Assembly: GCF_014207655.1 (NCBI RefSeq)
Contig: NZ_JACHHJ010000003.1
Span: forward strand, 248,001-312,000
Direction: 5' to 3'
From: Geomicrobium halophilum
GTDB lineage: Bacteria; Bacillota; Bacilli; Bacillales; Marinococcaceae
Length of the DNA stretch: 64,000 nt
Shown here: in pieces, positions 1 through 8,282 of the stretch
Numbering within the stretch: the stretch's first letter is position 1
Layout of the letters: every line of letters begins with the position of its first letter
The notes under the pieces: model-generated
What the model was told of the DNA's origin: nothing
The model's input: only the letters and a program-made list of their open reading frames with translations
The model's database searches: none
Translations under genes and position numbers: made by a program

Positions 1-1
1 T

Positions 2-121
2 AAACATGATGAAAGAGTGTTTATGACAGAAGTCATCGGCGAGGATGTGCAATTTCTGAAACTTCAACCTACAACAAATCATCAGGAAGATTCACCCGTC
101 AAACAGACGTCTTCATCATGA
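2..121 (+). CDS. ssbB: Single-stranded DNA-binding protein, C-terminal fragment (window edge)
   Basis: The first reading frame of the window is open from the left edge and stops at TGA 119-121, giving the last 39 residues of a protein. The stretch ERVFMTEVIGEDVQFLK matches the last beta strand of the bacterial SSB OB fold (family pattern R-V-Y-V-T-E-V-x-A-x-x-V-Q-F-L). The tail ends in SSS and lacks the acidic DDDLPF-type tip of SsbA, so it resembles the short competence-type SsbB (YwpH) of Bacillus. In B. subtilis ssbB lies a few genes from fabZ, flhP, flhO and mbl, which also occur in this window from 42986; that supports the assignment. The start is outside the window. Confidence 0.75.
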   Translation, partial: KHDERVFMTEVIGEDVQFLKLQPTTNHQEDSPVKQTSSS

Positions 122-639
122 AACGAGACGCCACAAGGAAAATCATCACCTAAAAAACCATTCTCGATATAACTTCCTTGTGTGCCTGATAATGCTTGGG
201 GCTCTCTCACAAGATCCTAATGCTAATTTTTTATACGCCTATACCAAGGCTACGTTAAAGATGGACAGCTGATCGTTTTCCCCTGACGAGCACATAATGA
301 GAAAAACAACGAACATAGCCTTGTGTATCAGTCATGAATTGTGCCAACAAATCTTCGATCCACCCTTCAATGATCCCTCCGTGTACACATGCTCCGAACA
401 TACTTCTAGAGATTGAATCCTCCAATGGCACACCGTTCCTATCCTAGGTGTAGTAGGGACGGTTTTTTTATGTTTAAATAAACGTTCATCTAACATGTTT
501 TGGGGCTTCACCAATAGGGAAAAGAATCATGTAGAAAACTTGGCTTTTCGCCATGCTTTTATGGCGAAAGTCTTAGTTGTACTTATGCAGATAAGAAAGT
601 TGATTTATACTTCTTACCTGCCAAGAAAGGGTGGGAAAA
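122..639. other. Intergenic region without a convincing gene
   Basis: Between the ssb end and the DJ-1/PfpI gene I see no gene with a ribosome binding site and a recognisable product. It holds a terminator-like hairpin (432-469) and a second hairpin at 545-570 (stem TTTCGCCAT / ATGGCGAAA, six-base loop) just upstream of the DJ-1/PfpI gene. The second has no T-run and could be an operator or weak terminator. Confidence 0.5.
432..469 (+). terminator. Rho-independent terminator-like hairpin
   Basis: A ten-base stem (ACCGTTCCTA at 432-441 with TAGGGACGGT at 454-463, one G-T pair) is followed directly by a run of seven T. It reads as an intrinsic terminator on the plus strand, in the direction of the ssb gene, although it lies about 310 bases after the ssb stop. 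Confidence 0.55.
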
Positions 640-1194
640 ATGGCAAATAAAGTTTTGATATTAACCGGGGATGCTGTTGAAGCATTGGAAGTTTTTTATC
701 CGTATTACCGTCTTCTCGAAGCTGGATTGGAAGCTGACATTGCCGCGCCGTCGATAAAGACACTGTACACTGTGAACCATGATTTTGTAGAAGGCTATGA
801 AACTTTTATTGAAAAGCCCTCGTATCAGTTGAAAAGTCACATCCCCTTTGAAGATGTCACTCCGTCTGATTACATTGGATTGATCATTCCAGGTGGAAGG
901 GCACCTGAGTATATCCGCATGGATCACAACGTTCCTGACATCGTTAACCACTTTCTGGACGAAAATAAGCCGGTTGGAGCCATTTGTCACGCTGCACAAC
1001 TACTATCAGCTGTTACCCAGGACCGCTTAAAAGGGCGTAAAATGACTGCATATACTGCATGTAAGCCTGATGTTGAAGCCATTGGCGCAGAGTTCAGGAG
1101 TGAAAAAGTTTATGTTGACGATAACCTCGTATCTGGACATGCCTGGGATGATCTCCCCGGATTTATGCGGGAGTTCATGCGCCAAATTCAATAA
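640..1194 (+). CDS. DJ-1/PfpI family protein (class I glutamine amidotransferase-like)
   Basis: This 184-residue protein belongs to the DJ-1/PfpI superfamily, whose members include cysteine peptidases, glyoxalases and proposed protein deglycases. The nucleophile elbow AICHAAQ places the reactive Cys at about residue 116, followed by His117, and IIPGGRAPEYIR is the usual glycine-rich strand-loop before it. I chose ATG 640 because AAGGGTGGG sits five to six bases upstream; GTG 631 is in frame but has the Shine-Dalgarno bases directly against it. It stands alone between a hairpin and a convergent methyltransferase gene. Substrate cannot be told from sequence; a stress or detoxification role is the family expectation. 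Confidence 0.85.
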   Translation: MANKVLILTGDAVEALEVFYPYYRLLEAGLEADIAAPSIKTLYTVNHDFVEGYETFIEKPSYQLKSHIPFEDVTPSDYIGLIIPGGRAPEYIRMDHNVPDIVNHFLDENKPVGAICHAAQLLSAVTQDRLKGRKMTAYTACKPDVEAIGAEFRSEKVYVDDNLVSGHAWDDLPGFMREFMRQIQ

Positions 1195-1199
1195 ACATT

Positions 1200-1235
1200 T
1201 AGAGGACAACTCGTGGCCTGAACGGTTGTCCTCTA
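1200..1235. terminator. Hairpin between convergent genes
   Basis: An eleven-base perfect stem (TAGAGGACAAC 1200-1210, GTTGTCCTCTA 1225-1235) lies just after the DJ-1/PfpI stop and between convergent genes. Neither side has a strong T-run, so it is a weak bidirectional terminator candidate. Confidence 0.45.
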
Positions 1236-1296
1236 AGAAAGATAATGGTTTTACGATTTCCATGTTTGGATTATAATGAACATTTTCACTACAAAA

Positions 1297-2079
1297 TCAT
1301 TTAGTCGCTTTTAACAACACCGACTCTCCGCTGAAGGAAGAAACCTCACCATCAGACATCTCAATCTTAAATTTTCCTTGAATCGCCTTAGAGGATGCCA
1401 TCATTTGCTGGTGTAATTCTTTTCTTATACTGTTCGAAACGTCTAGACGGTCACACCAATCCTGGAAGTGAAATGTTTTAGGAAAACGCTGCAGGTGTTG
1501 TACTGTGAAACCTGCTGCTTCAATTTTGGCCATCCATTCGCTTTTCTTCCAGGCACGGGCATGACTCGGATCCCGCTTTTTTTCAATTTTATTGTAAAAA
1601 GAGTCAAATTCATTGATTTCAGGTGCGGTGTTATCAAGCAAATAAAAAGTACCACCTTCCTTGATCACTCGAAAGGCTTCTTCTAAAAATACGTCTGGCC
1701 GAGTAAAATGATGGGCAGCAATACGACAAACCGCGATTTCAAATTCACGGTCTTCAAAGGGCATATTTTCCGCATCCCCTTCAACATAACGGACATTTTC
1801 ATGACCGTTTCCGCGGATAAATGCTTCCGCTGATTGGAGCATTTCCCTTGTCACATCCATTGCAATGACTTCATTTGCCTTAGGTGCTAAAGCATTACTT
1901 ACGTGCCCGCCCCCGACAGCGATATCTAACACCTTTTCTTTCCCTGTCGTTTTCATCATTTCCACAAGCGTTTGTAGGTCTTCGCCCTTAGCATGAAGGG
2001 CACTGCTTACATATTTCCCTGCTGAACGAGAGAATGTTGTTTGGACAGCTTTTTTGTGATGACACATCCTTGCAGCCAC
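1297..2079 (-). CDS. Class I SAM-dependent methyltransferase
   Basis: A 260-residue protein of the UbiE/COQ5-like methyltransferase fold. Motif I (VLDIAVGGGHVSNAL, about residues 50-64) is the S-adenosylmethionine loop; MDVT and VEGDAENMPFED follow as motifs II and III, and FRVIKEGGTFYLLD as the post-core strand. The C-terminal part has no diagnostic substrate domain, so the acceptor is unknown. The start is uncertain: GTG 2079 has AAAGGA almost adjacent, and ATG 2067 (MCHHKK) is a second candidate. It lies downstream of ribH on the same strand but is separated from it by a terminator and about 215 bases, so it is probably not part of the riboflavin operon. Confidence 0.8.
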   Translation of the reverse strand: MAARMCHHKKAVQTTFSRSAGKYVSSALHAKGEDLQTLVEMMKTTGKEKVLDIAVGGGHVSNALAPKANEVIAMDVTREMLQSAEAFIRGNGHENVRYVEGDAENMPFEDREFEIAVCRIAAHHFTRPDVFLEEAFRVIKEGGTFYLLDNTAPEINEFDSFYNKIEKKRDPSHARAWKKSEWMAKIEAAGFTVQHLQRFPKTFHFQDWCDRLDVSNSIRKELHQQMMASSKAIQGKFKIEMSDGEVSSFSGESVLLKATK

Positions 2080-2266
2080 ATCCTTTACTTTACATTGGTA
2101 TTCTCAACTGCAGAACATATTCATATTGGAGTTGAAAATAAACGGAGTCAAAAGCCATGGGCAAGCGCCCCCGTTAAATCAGACACCTGCTTATGTTCGT
2201 TCATAATAGCCCCTTTCCAGGCCTATTTACACCTGCAACGGAATCAGCCAACGATCAAGAACAAGT

Positions 2267-2290
2267 AAACCCACTTCACGGAGTGGGTTT
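2267..2290 (-). terminator. Terminator of the riboflavin operon
   Basis: Stem AAACCCACT (2267-2275) with AGTGGGTTT (2282-2290) directly after the ribH stop. Read on the minus strand it is followed by ACTTGTTCTT, a modest T-rich tail. Confidence 0.6.
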
Positions 2291-2293
2291 GGA

Positions 2294-2764
2294 TCATTCA
2301 TTGAGTGAACGCGTCAAATTTGCCATTTCAATCGCTGCGGTGGCTGCTTCTGCCCCTTTATTCCCGGCTTTCGTGCCAGCGCGTTCAATCGCCTGCTCAA
2401 TGGTTTCTGTTGTAATCACTCCAAAGATTACAGGGGTATCAGACGAAAGAGATAGAGAGGATACACCTTTAGAGACTTCATTGCAAACATAATCAAAATG
2501 GGGGGTTGAGCCGCGGATAACGGTTCCTAGGGTAATGACCACATCATAGTCCTGATTTTTCACCATTTGTTTTGCAGCAAATGGGATTTCAAATGCACCT
2601 GGAACTTTGACAGTATCAATATCTTCCGGGCTTGCGCCGTGACGAGTTAACGTATCTTCAGCACCTGCCAATAATTTGCTTGTAATGAACTCGTTAAAGC
2701 GAGCGACGACGATGCCTATTTTTAAACCTGATGCGACCAAGTGACCTTCAAATGTTTTTCCCAT
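2294..2764 (-). CDS. ribH: 6,7-dimethyl-8-ribityllumazine synthase
   Basis: RibH condenses 5-amino-6-ribitylamino-uracil with 3,4-dihydroxy-2-butanone 4-phosphate to give lumazine, the next to last step of riboflavin synthesis. The 156-residue length is normal. [22 protein letters not shown] and [12 protein letters not shown] are the family motifs; the His of GSTPHFDYV is the usual proton donor. It is the last gene of the ribD-ribE-ribBA-ribH operon, 12 bases after ribBA, and its start has a good AGGAGGAA site. Lumazine synthases usually form 60-subunit capsids that enclose riboflavin synthase. Confidence 0.97.
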   Translation of the reverse strand: MGKTFEGHLVASGLKIGIVVARFNEFITSKLLAGAEDTLTRHGASPEDIDTVKVPGAFEIPFAAKQMVKNQDYDVVITLGTVIRGSTPHFDYVCNEVSKGVSSLSLSSDTPVIFGVITTETIEQAIERAGTKAGNKGAEAATAAIEMANLTRSLNE

Positions 2765-2776
2765 TGTTCATTCCTC

Positions 2777-3973
2777 CTAAAATTCAAGCATATGCCCAAG
2801 CTTATGAAATTTTGTCTTTAAATAAGATTCATTGTTATGGACATGGGGAAGTTGTAAGCCGATACGTTCTTCCACTTTCATTCCGTAATCTTCAAGACCG
2901 CTGATTTTCCAGGGGTTATTCGTTAATAACCGCACCGAATCTACGCCCAGATCGCGTAGAATCTGGGTCCCGATACCATAATCACGCAAATCAGCTGGAT
3001 AGCCTAACTGCTCATTAGCGTCTACCGTATCAAAACCTTCTTCCTGTAATTTGTAGGCACGGAGCTTATTCATTAAACCAATGCCTCGACCTTCCTGGCG
3101 CATATAAAGCACGATCCCTCGGCCTTCTTCTTCAATTTTTTCAAGGGAGGCATGCAATTGCGGACCGCAATCACAACGCTCCGAGCCAAATACATCACCG
3201 GTCATGCATTCAGAATGAATACGGACAAGTACAGGCTCTCCATTTGCTACATCTCCTTTGACAAGGGCAATATTTTCCTGCCCTTCATCAACGTCGGTAT
3301 AACCAATCGCCCGGAAGTGACCGAATTTAGTGGGAAGTGCGGTCTCCACTTCTCGGTGAACGAGTGTATCATGTTTACGCCGGTAATGAATTAAATCGGT
3401 GATTGTAATCATTGGTAGCTGATGCTCATCAGCGAAGATTCTTAAATCAGGCACCCGAGCCATCGTTCCGTCGGCATTCATCACTTCGCAAATTACAGCA
3501 GCTTTAGATTTCGAACCAGCCAATTTAGCGAGGTCAACAGCCGCTTCTGTATGCCCTGCTCGCTTAAGAACCCCTCCATCCTGAGCGACAAGAGGAAAAA
3601 TATGACCGGGACGTTTGAAATCAGCAGCTTGTATGGCATTACTCGCAAGTGCTTGAACCGTTTTTGCACGTTCGGCTGCAGAAATGCCTGTCGTTGTATC
3701 ATGATGATCAACGCTAACAGTGAACGCTGTGCCATGTGGATCTGTATTGTCATTGACCATTTGAGGCAATGCCAAAGCTCTGGCCCGCTCCCCAGTGATC
3801 GGTGTACAAATTAAACCGCGGGCGTGTTTAGCCATGAAATTAATGGTTTCAGGGGTTACTGAATCAGCAAGAGCTAGTATATCACCTTCATTTTCACGAT
3901 CTTCATCGTCACAAACGATAACCATTTTTCCTTCACCCAGCGCATCTATCGCTTTTTTAATCGAATCAAACAT
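2777..3973 (-). CDS. ribBA: Bifunctional 3,4-dihydroxy-2-butanone 4-phosphate synthase / GTP cyclohydrolase II
   Basis: A 398-residue fusion that supplies both riboflavin precursors. The RibB half (about residues 1-200) carries the acidic loop [10 protein letters not shown] at 22-31 that binds Mg2+ and ribulose 5-phosphate, and GHTEAAVDL near 140. The RibA half (about 205-398) has the zinc cysteines Cys256, Cys267 and Cys269 in [17 protein letters not shown] and the substrate loop [10 protein letters not shown]. Order and fusion are standard for Bacillus. The start ATG has GGGGGAAG upstream. It lies 14 bases after ribE and is controlled by the FMN riboswitch upstream of ribD. Confidence 0.97.
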   Translation of the reverse strand: MFDSIKKAIDALGEGKMVIVCDDEDRENEGDILALADSVTPETINFMAKHARGLICTPITGERARALALPQMVNDNTDPHGTAFTVSVDHHDTTTGISAAERAKTVQALASNAIQAADFKRPGHIFPLVAQDGGVLKRAGHTEAAVDLAKLAGSKSKAAVICEVMNADGTMARVPDLRIFADEHQLPMITITDLIHYRRKHDTLVHREVETALPTKFGHFRAIGYTDVDEGQENIALVKGDVANGEPVLVRIHSECMTGDVFGSERCDCGPQLHASLEKIEEEGRGIVLYMRQEGRGIGLMNKLRAYKLQEEGFDTVDANEQLGYPADLRDYGIGTQILRDLGVDSVRLLTNNPWKISGLEDYGMKVEERIGLQLPHVHNNESYLKTKFHKLGHMLEF

Positions 3974-3987
3974 GCAACTTCCCCCTT

Positions 3988-4629
3988 TTATACAAATCCG
4001 TTTCTTTCGAGAAGATCACTCATGGTAGCATCTGGCTCCTCTTTCGGTTTGAGTAATTTTTCCACATACTTTCCGATAATATCGCATTCGATATTAACGG
4101 CATCCCCTTTGGATTTGACGCCAAGGTTTGTTGCTCTAAGGGTATGGGGGATAAGCGCAATCGTGAAACTTTTCGTGTCCACATCGGCAACGGTTAAACT
4201 AATACCATCCACAGCGACAGAACCTTTTTTTACAATGTAACGAAGCAGCTCATGTGACGTTTGTATTTGAAAATACGTCGCCTCACTACCCTCTGTATGC
4301 CGAATAATTTCTCCAATGCCATCGATATGACCGGATACTATATGACCACCAAAGCGATCAGATGCGGCCATTGCTCGTTCCAAATTGACTTGTTGGTTTT
4401 TTCTAAGTTGAGATAAAGCTGTACTTTTGATTGTTTCTGCCATCACATCAGCAGTGAATTGCCTCTTATCCACAGATGTAACCGTGAGACAGACACCATT
4501 GACAGCAATGCTATCGCCAATATTCGCATCTTCTAGTACATGGCTGCATTGAATGGTTATGCGACCTTTATTCCCTGTCTGCGCCATATCTTCAACTATG
4601 CCTACTTCTTCAATTAGACCGGTGAACAT
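3988..4629 (-). CDS. ribE: Riboflavin synthase (alpha subunit)
   Basis: This 213-residue enzyme dismutates two lumazine molecules to riboflavin. It shows two tandem lumazine-binding domains: the first opens with [10 protein letters not shown], the second follows [13 protein letters not shown] near residue 100. I took ATG 4629 (MFTGL) because almost all family members begin this way; the ATG just before it is in frame. The gene overlaps the end of ribD by about 20 bases, so translation is probably coupled. Symbol usage varies: this is ribE in Bacillus and ribC in some other genomes. Confidence 0.95.
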   Translation of the reverse strand: MFTGLIEEVGIVEDMAQTGNKGRITIQCSHVLEDANIGDSIAVNGVCLTVTSVDKRQFTADVMAETIKSTALSQLRKNQQVNLERAMAASDRFGGHIVSGHIDGIGEIIRHTEGSEATYFQIQTSHELLRYIVKKGSVAVDGISLTVADVDTKSFTIALIPHTLRATNLGVKSKGDAVNIECDIIGKYVEKLLKPKEEPDATMSDLLERNGFV

Positions 4630-5701
4630 CATCTACACCTTCTTTATGTTTGGCTGTAATTTTCACATCATCACCAACTACCGTTACTTCTTCGATTTCA
4701 AGATTGACTGCTCCGTTTGTAGAAACATCCGATTGGAAAGCATTTACATTTCCAAACAATTTCGAGGCAATATACGTAATATAACGCTGAACTTGATGCG
4801 CGGAAATGAACGCATCATTGATGGTTTTACCCCCTTCAACCAACACAGTCTGTATATTTAAACGTCCGAGTTCTTCAAGTACAGCCTGAGGTGTAACCGA
4901 GTCTATTGAGAAAACGTAGATCCCCTTTTCCCGCAACAGAGAAACTCTCTCGTCTGTACTCTCCACTTCGGTAAATATCCACAAGGGAGCCTTTTCGTCT
5001 ATGACGAGTTGTGCATCCAATGGTGTTTTTAAAGATCGATCGAGTACCACTCTAACCGGGTTTCTCCCGTCGACTTCCAAGCGCGTCGTTAAGGACGGGT
5101 TATCCCTAAGTACTGTTCCAACTCCAACGAGAATCGCGTCATGGACATGCCGTAGCTGGTGAACTTCCTTTCGAGCTGTCTCCCCAGTAATCCACCTTGG
5201 TTCTCCATTAGGTGTCACCATTTCTCCATCGAGCGTTGCCGCAGTTTTTACCGTCACGAATGGTGTTCCCGTTTCCATGTAGTGAAAGAAAGCTTCATTG
5301 AGCTTCGTTGCTTCTTCCTGAAGCACTCCTACTTCAACTTCAATATTCGCTTTACGAAGTGTATCAATTCCACTGCCAGCTACCTGTGGATTTCGATCTT
5401 TTCCAGCAACGACGACGCGTTTAATTCCTGCCTCGATAATTTTTTGTGTACATGGAGGGGTTTTGCCGAAATGATTACACGGTTCAAGCGTTACATACAT
5501 CGTCGCCCCATCTGTGTGTCCTGGAGCCATTCTTAACGCTATAACTTCTGCATGATCTTCGCCGGCACGCATGTGGGCACCGGTACCCAAGATCATGCCA
5601 TCTTTCACAACAACCGCGCCCACCATCGGGTTTGGTGTCGTCTGTCCTTTCATTGCAGCAGCCAACTGCAACGCATGTTTCATATACCAATGATCATTCA
5701 T
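4610..5701 (-). CDS. ribD: Bifunctional diaminohydroxyphosphoribosylaminopyrimidine deaminase / 5-amino-6-(5-phosphoribosylamino)uracil reductase
   Basis: The first gene of the riboflavin operon, 363 residues. The deaminase domain (1-145) has a complete zinc site: His50 and Glu52 in HAEVIAL, Cys75 and Cys84 in PCNHFGKTPPC. The reductase domain (about 150-363) has TLDGEMVTPNGE and the NADPH-binding region ILVGVGTVLRDNP and VEGGKTINDAF. The start is ATG 5701 with AAAGGGAG upstream. It follows a terminator and FMN aptamer, so the whole operon should be switched off when FMN is plentiful. Confidence 0.96.
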   Translation of the reverse strand: MNDHWYMKHALQLAAAMKGQTTPNPMVGAVVVKDGMILGTGAHMRAGEDHAEVIALRMAPGHTDGATMYVTLEPCNHFGKTPPCTQKIIEAGIKRVVVAGKDRNPQVAGSGIDTLRKANIEVEVGVLQEEATKLNEAFFHYMETGTPFVTVKTAATLDGEMVTPNGEPRWITGETARKEVHQLRHVHDAILVGVGTVLRDNPSLTTRLEVDGRNPVRVVLDRSLKTPLDAQLVIDEKAPLWIFTEVESTDERVSLLREKGIYVFSIDSVTPQAVLEELGRLNIQTVLVEGGKTINDAFISAHQVQRYITYIASKLFGNVNAFQSDVSTNGAVNLEIEEVTVVGDDVKITAKHKEGVDDVHRSN

Positions 5702-5726
5702 AATAACGCTCCCTTTTTTAGGGCAA

Positions 5727-5761
5727 ATAAAACCCCGGAGTTACTTAAACTCCGGGGTTAA
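5727..5761 (-). terminator. Attenuator terminator of the FMN riboswitch
   Basis: A perfect 12-base stem (AACCCCGGAGTT and AACTCCGGGGTT around a short loop) followed on the minus strand by TTTTATTT. It lies between the FMN aptamer and ribD, where the expression platform of Bacillus rib operons forms. Confidence 0.85.
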
Positions 5762-5845
5762 ATAGGTTTATATACGTACCGAATTACACGTATTATAAGG
5801 CATCGCGTATAAATCAAGCATAAAAGCTTGGTTCTACGCAATTCT

Positions 5846-5970
5846 CAACTTCTCCCATCCAGACTTTCACTGTCGGCTCTGGAGTTCCACCAGATCCACC
5901 GTTTTGCCTACGCAAACCGGGTCACGGACTGTCACCGCCGGTAGGGACTTTCACCCTGCCCCGAAGTTTT
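5846..5970 (-). promoter_or_regulatory. FMN riboswitch (RFN element)
   Basis: Read on the minus strand, the stretch contains the conserved RFN pieces in order: TTCGGGGCAGGGTGAAA, TCCCTACCGGCGGTGAC, AGTCCGTGACCC, GGTGGATCTGGTG, AACTCCAGAGCCGACAGTG and AGTCTGGATGGGAGAAG. Together they form the six-helix FMN aptamer. A terminator lies between it and ribD, so FMN binding should cause early termination. This is the standard control of rib operons in Bacillus. Confidence 0.97.
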
Positions 5971-5996
5971 GAACGATTATTAAAATGTTAAATTAA

Positions 5997-6025
5997 ACAT
6001 TATCACTTTCATGAAAAATGATCAA
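5997..6025 (-). promoter_or_regulatory. Candidate sigma-A promoter of the riboflavin operon
   Basis: On the minus strand TTGATC (6025-6020) and TAATGT (6002-5997) are separated by 17 bases and lie about 30 bases before the FMN aptamer. The match to the -10 consensus is imperfect. A TATAAT about 40 bases upstream is an alternative without a clear -35. Confidence 0.45.
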
Positions 6026-6137
6026 GTAGCTCGTATTATATGAGTTCCTACGTTTCCATCATACATATGTTTACAAAGTAGTATAACTATGGCTCATGGA
6101 ATCAGTTTTATTGAGGAATGACCCAAATCATGTAATT

Positions 6138-6173
6138 TGACAAGCCCATTGACTGAAATCACAGGGCTTGTCA
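6138..6173. terminator. Hairpin after the polysaccharide deacetylase gene
   Basis: A ten-base perfect stem TGACAAGCCC / GGGCTTGTCA downstream of the deacetylase stop. The T-run (CTTTTTA) is on the plus-strand side; the minus-strand side has AAATTA, so as a terminator of the minus-strand gene it is only moderate. Confidence 0.5.
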
Positions 6174-6191
6174 CTTTTTATCCCTAGCCTG

Positions 6192-7124
6192 CTACCTGTA
6201 CGGCCGGATGTCCAACAATTCATCCACTGTAACAAATTCTATTCCATCATCTTTTAATTCCGGAATCACTTTATCCAAAGCCTCGACCGTATTCATTAAG
6301 TCTTCATCGTCTTCCCCGCCAGCACTGTGCTGCAAAACGATTGCTCCATAGGTAATATCACTTAGTATATTGTCGGCCGTATCTTCTGCCTCCATCTCTT
6401 TCCAATCCAAAGAATCCTGCGACCAAATGACATTTGAATAATTTAATGCTCCTACAGTACGAACGGTGTCTTCATTTTGTGCACCATAAGGAGGTCGAAA
6501 CATACGTACGGCTTCACCAGTAATATCATGGAGAGCGGTTTCGGTCCGGTCAATTTGTTCCTCTACTTCCTCGTTGGAGATATCAGTAAATTTTGGATGA
6601 TCCCAACTGTGATTGGCAATCATATGTCCTTCGTCCACGATTTGTTGAACAATATCCGGATGAGCTTCAGCCCGTTCACCAATGAGAAAAAAAGTTGCTT
6701 TTACATCGTATTCATCTAATTTGTCCAATACAGCTGGTGTGATCACCTCATCCGGCCCATCATCGAACGTCAATGCCATTTCCATCTCATCCATAGGCCC
6801 TTGTAAAGCTACCACGTCAGGGAAGGCTTGCTGCAGTTCAAAATTATCAACCGGGTTGGGCTCTCGAGCTTCTTGCTCGGACCCTCCTCTCAATCCAGGG
6901 GTTTGGTCATAGGTTTTGGTAGAGCTTTGCTCCTGATCTTCATCTGTCGTTTGCTGACCATGACCAATCTCCTGCACATCCAACGAGTCTTCTATATCTT
7001 CCAAGTCCTCATTTTCAGGAGATTCCTCATGTTTGATGTATCCAGGACCTTCCGCAGTTCCATTACAACCGATCAGTAAAATCAACAAAAATAGTTGTAC
7101 GAGAAATAATTTCAGCATGCGCAT
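6192..7124 (-). CDS. Polysaccharide deacetylase, predicted lipoprotein
   Basis: A 310-residue exported enzyme of the NodB-homology (carbohydrate esterase 4) family, expected to remove N-acetyl groups from peptidoglycan or another wall glycan. Residues 1-20 form a lipoprotein signal ending in LIGC, so Cys20 would be lipidated and the enzyme anchored outside the membrane. A very acidic linker (about 30-110) precedes the catalytic domain: TFDDGPD with Asp121/Asp122, and NHSWDHP with His172 and His176 (metal triad), then RPPYGAQN. Start ATG 7124 has GGAGGTG six bases upstream; an upstream in-frame start at 7187 would bury the signal peptide. The C-terminal ILQHSAG contributes the last catalytic His. 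Confidence 0.9.
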   Translation of the reverse strand: MRMLKLFLVQLFLLILLIGCNGTAEGPGYIKHEESPENEDLEDIEDSLDVQEIGHGQQTTDEDQEQSSTKTYDQTPGLRGGSEQEAREPNPVDNFELQQAFPDVVALQGPMDEMEMALTFDDGPDEVITPAVLDKLDEYDVKATFFLIGERAEAHPDIVQQIVDEGHMIANHSWDHPKFTDISNEEVEEQIDRTETALHDITGEAVRMFRPPYGAQNEDTVRTVGALNYSNVIWSQDSLDWKEMEAEDTADNILSDITYGAIVLQHSAGGEDDEDLMNTVEALDKVIPELKDDGIEFVTVDELLDIRPYR

Positions 7125-7264
7125 GCTTTTCACCTCCAGGATTACTTTTTCCTGTAAAAGAAAAAGTATGTGTCCCTGGACATGCACATGTAGCGAACGA
7201 TTTTAGGCGAGCATTTTGCTGATAAGCCCCCGTTCATCCACCTCCTGTAAATGGGGGGATTCGT

Positions 7265-7657
7265 TTACTCTCCCTTACTATATCCTTCCTCTGCGTCCCG
7301 CTTAACTTCCTCGAGGGAGGCACCAAGACCAGCCGTAATCACAGCTACATACCCTCCCTCAATCATTGGAGCATCGCTGATGACAATGTTTCTTTCTTCA
7401 TGCATTTCCTGCACCATTTCCGCGTTCATTTTTGCACTTCCAATATCATAAAAAACGAGCACATCGGTTTCTGAATCAATCTTATTCAAGGAAGCCTCAA
7501 TCCGATCAATGCTTGTACCGATTTCACCGTCTTCGAGCCCTCCACATGAATAAATCCCAACATCAGGGTTGGCTTGTTGCAATAACTCGCGGGCCCCTTC
7601 CGCTAAAGCCTCAACATGCGAGACGAATAATAACGCGACGTTATTTTCTTCCATCAT
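7265..7657 (-). CDS. dhaM: Dihydroxyacetone kinase phosphotransfer subunit DhaM
   Basis: This 130-residue EIIA(mannose)-like protein receives phosphate from HPr of the sugar phosphotransferase system and passes it to ADP bound on DhaL. The phospho-accepting His is His14 in LFVSHVEAL. It contains only the EIIA domain, as in other Gram-positives, without the fused HPr and EI-like domains of Escherichia coli DhaM. Its ATG overlaps the dhaL stop (ATGA), indicating coupled translation. It is the last gene of the dhaK-dhaL-dhaM operon. Confidence 0.92.
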   Translation of the reverse strand: MMEENNVALLFVSHVEALAEGARELLQQANPDVGIYSCGGLEDGEIGTSIDRIEASLNKIDSETDVLVFYDIGSAKMNAEMVQEMHEERNIVISDAPMIEGGYVAVITAGLGASLEEVKRDAEEGYSKGE

Positions 7658-8268
7658 TGTTCACCTGCTTTCATCGTGTTCGCCAGCTCTTGAAAAAGAT
7701 AATAACTGGATACAGCCCCGGGGTCGATATGACCAACCGATTGTTCACCTAATAAGGCACCTCGTCCTTTTTTTACAACCATTTCTTCAGTAGCTTCCAT
7801 CCCTTTATAAGCGGCACTTTCGATATTATCCCAGCTCGGTTCCCCTTCAGTGAAAGCTTCAGCGACAGGGGACCAGACATCCAAAAGCGTTCCATCACCA
7901 GTGCTCGTTTTTCCGCGTTGGGCGATACCTTCCACGGCCTTACTAAGCCCCTCCGACCATGCTGAACCGTTCACTTGTTCTATCCCTTTCCATGCAGCTC
8001 CCATCCTCATAAAGGCCGTACCATATAAGGGTCCTGCTGCGCCGCCAACCTTGGAAACGAGTGTACTGCCTACTTTTTGCATCAAGGATGACAAGGACAA
8101 GTCTTCCCACTCATCCAAACCTTCTACAACCGCCTGAAAACCACGGTGCATATTCACCCCATGATCTCCATCACCAAGGGCATGGTCGAGTGTAGATAAT
8201 TCATCCTTATGTTCACTAAGCCGTGCTGATGTTTGCCGTAGCCATTGCTTTGCCTGTTCTACATTCAT
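7654..8268 (-). CDS. dhaL: Dihydroxyacetone kinase ADP-binding subunit DhaL
   Basis: DhaL is the all-helical nucleotide-binding subunit; it holds ADP permanently as a cofactor that is rephosphorylated by DhaM, and transfers phosphate to dihydroxyacetone on DhaK. The 204-residue protein has the Mg-ADP site LGDGDHG (Asp33, Asp35, His36) and the glycine-rich GKTSTGDGTLLD loop. I chose ATG 8268 because AAAGGAGG lies at ideal distance; an in-frame start nine codons earlier has no such site. dhaK ends 14 bases upstream and dhaM overlaps its stop by four bases. Confidence 0.93.
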   Translation of the reverse strand: MNVEQAKQWLRQTSARLSEHKDELSTLDHALGDGDHGVNMHRGFQAVVEGLDEWEDLSLSSLMQKVGSTLVSKVGGAAGPLYGTAFMRMGAAWKGIEQVNGSAWSEGLSKAVEGIAQRGKTSTGDGTLLDVWSPVAEAFTEGEPSWDNIESAAYKGMEATEEMVVKKGRGALLGEQSVGHIDPGAVSSYYLFQELANTMKAGEQ

Positions 8269-8282
8269 GGAAGACCTCCTTT

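Noticed and set aside
332-514. A 60-codon minus-strand frame beside the ssb end
   Set aside because: It has no ribosome binding site, its upstream half is the terminator at 432-469, and it matches no family I know.
7228-7260. CCCCC...GGGGG inverted repeat after dhaM as a terminator
   Set aside because: Only five pairs around a 20-base loop and no T-run; it contains a ribosome-binding-like AGGAGGTGGATG, probably by chance.
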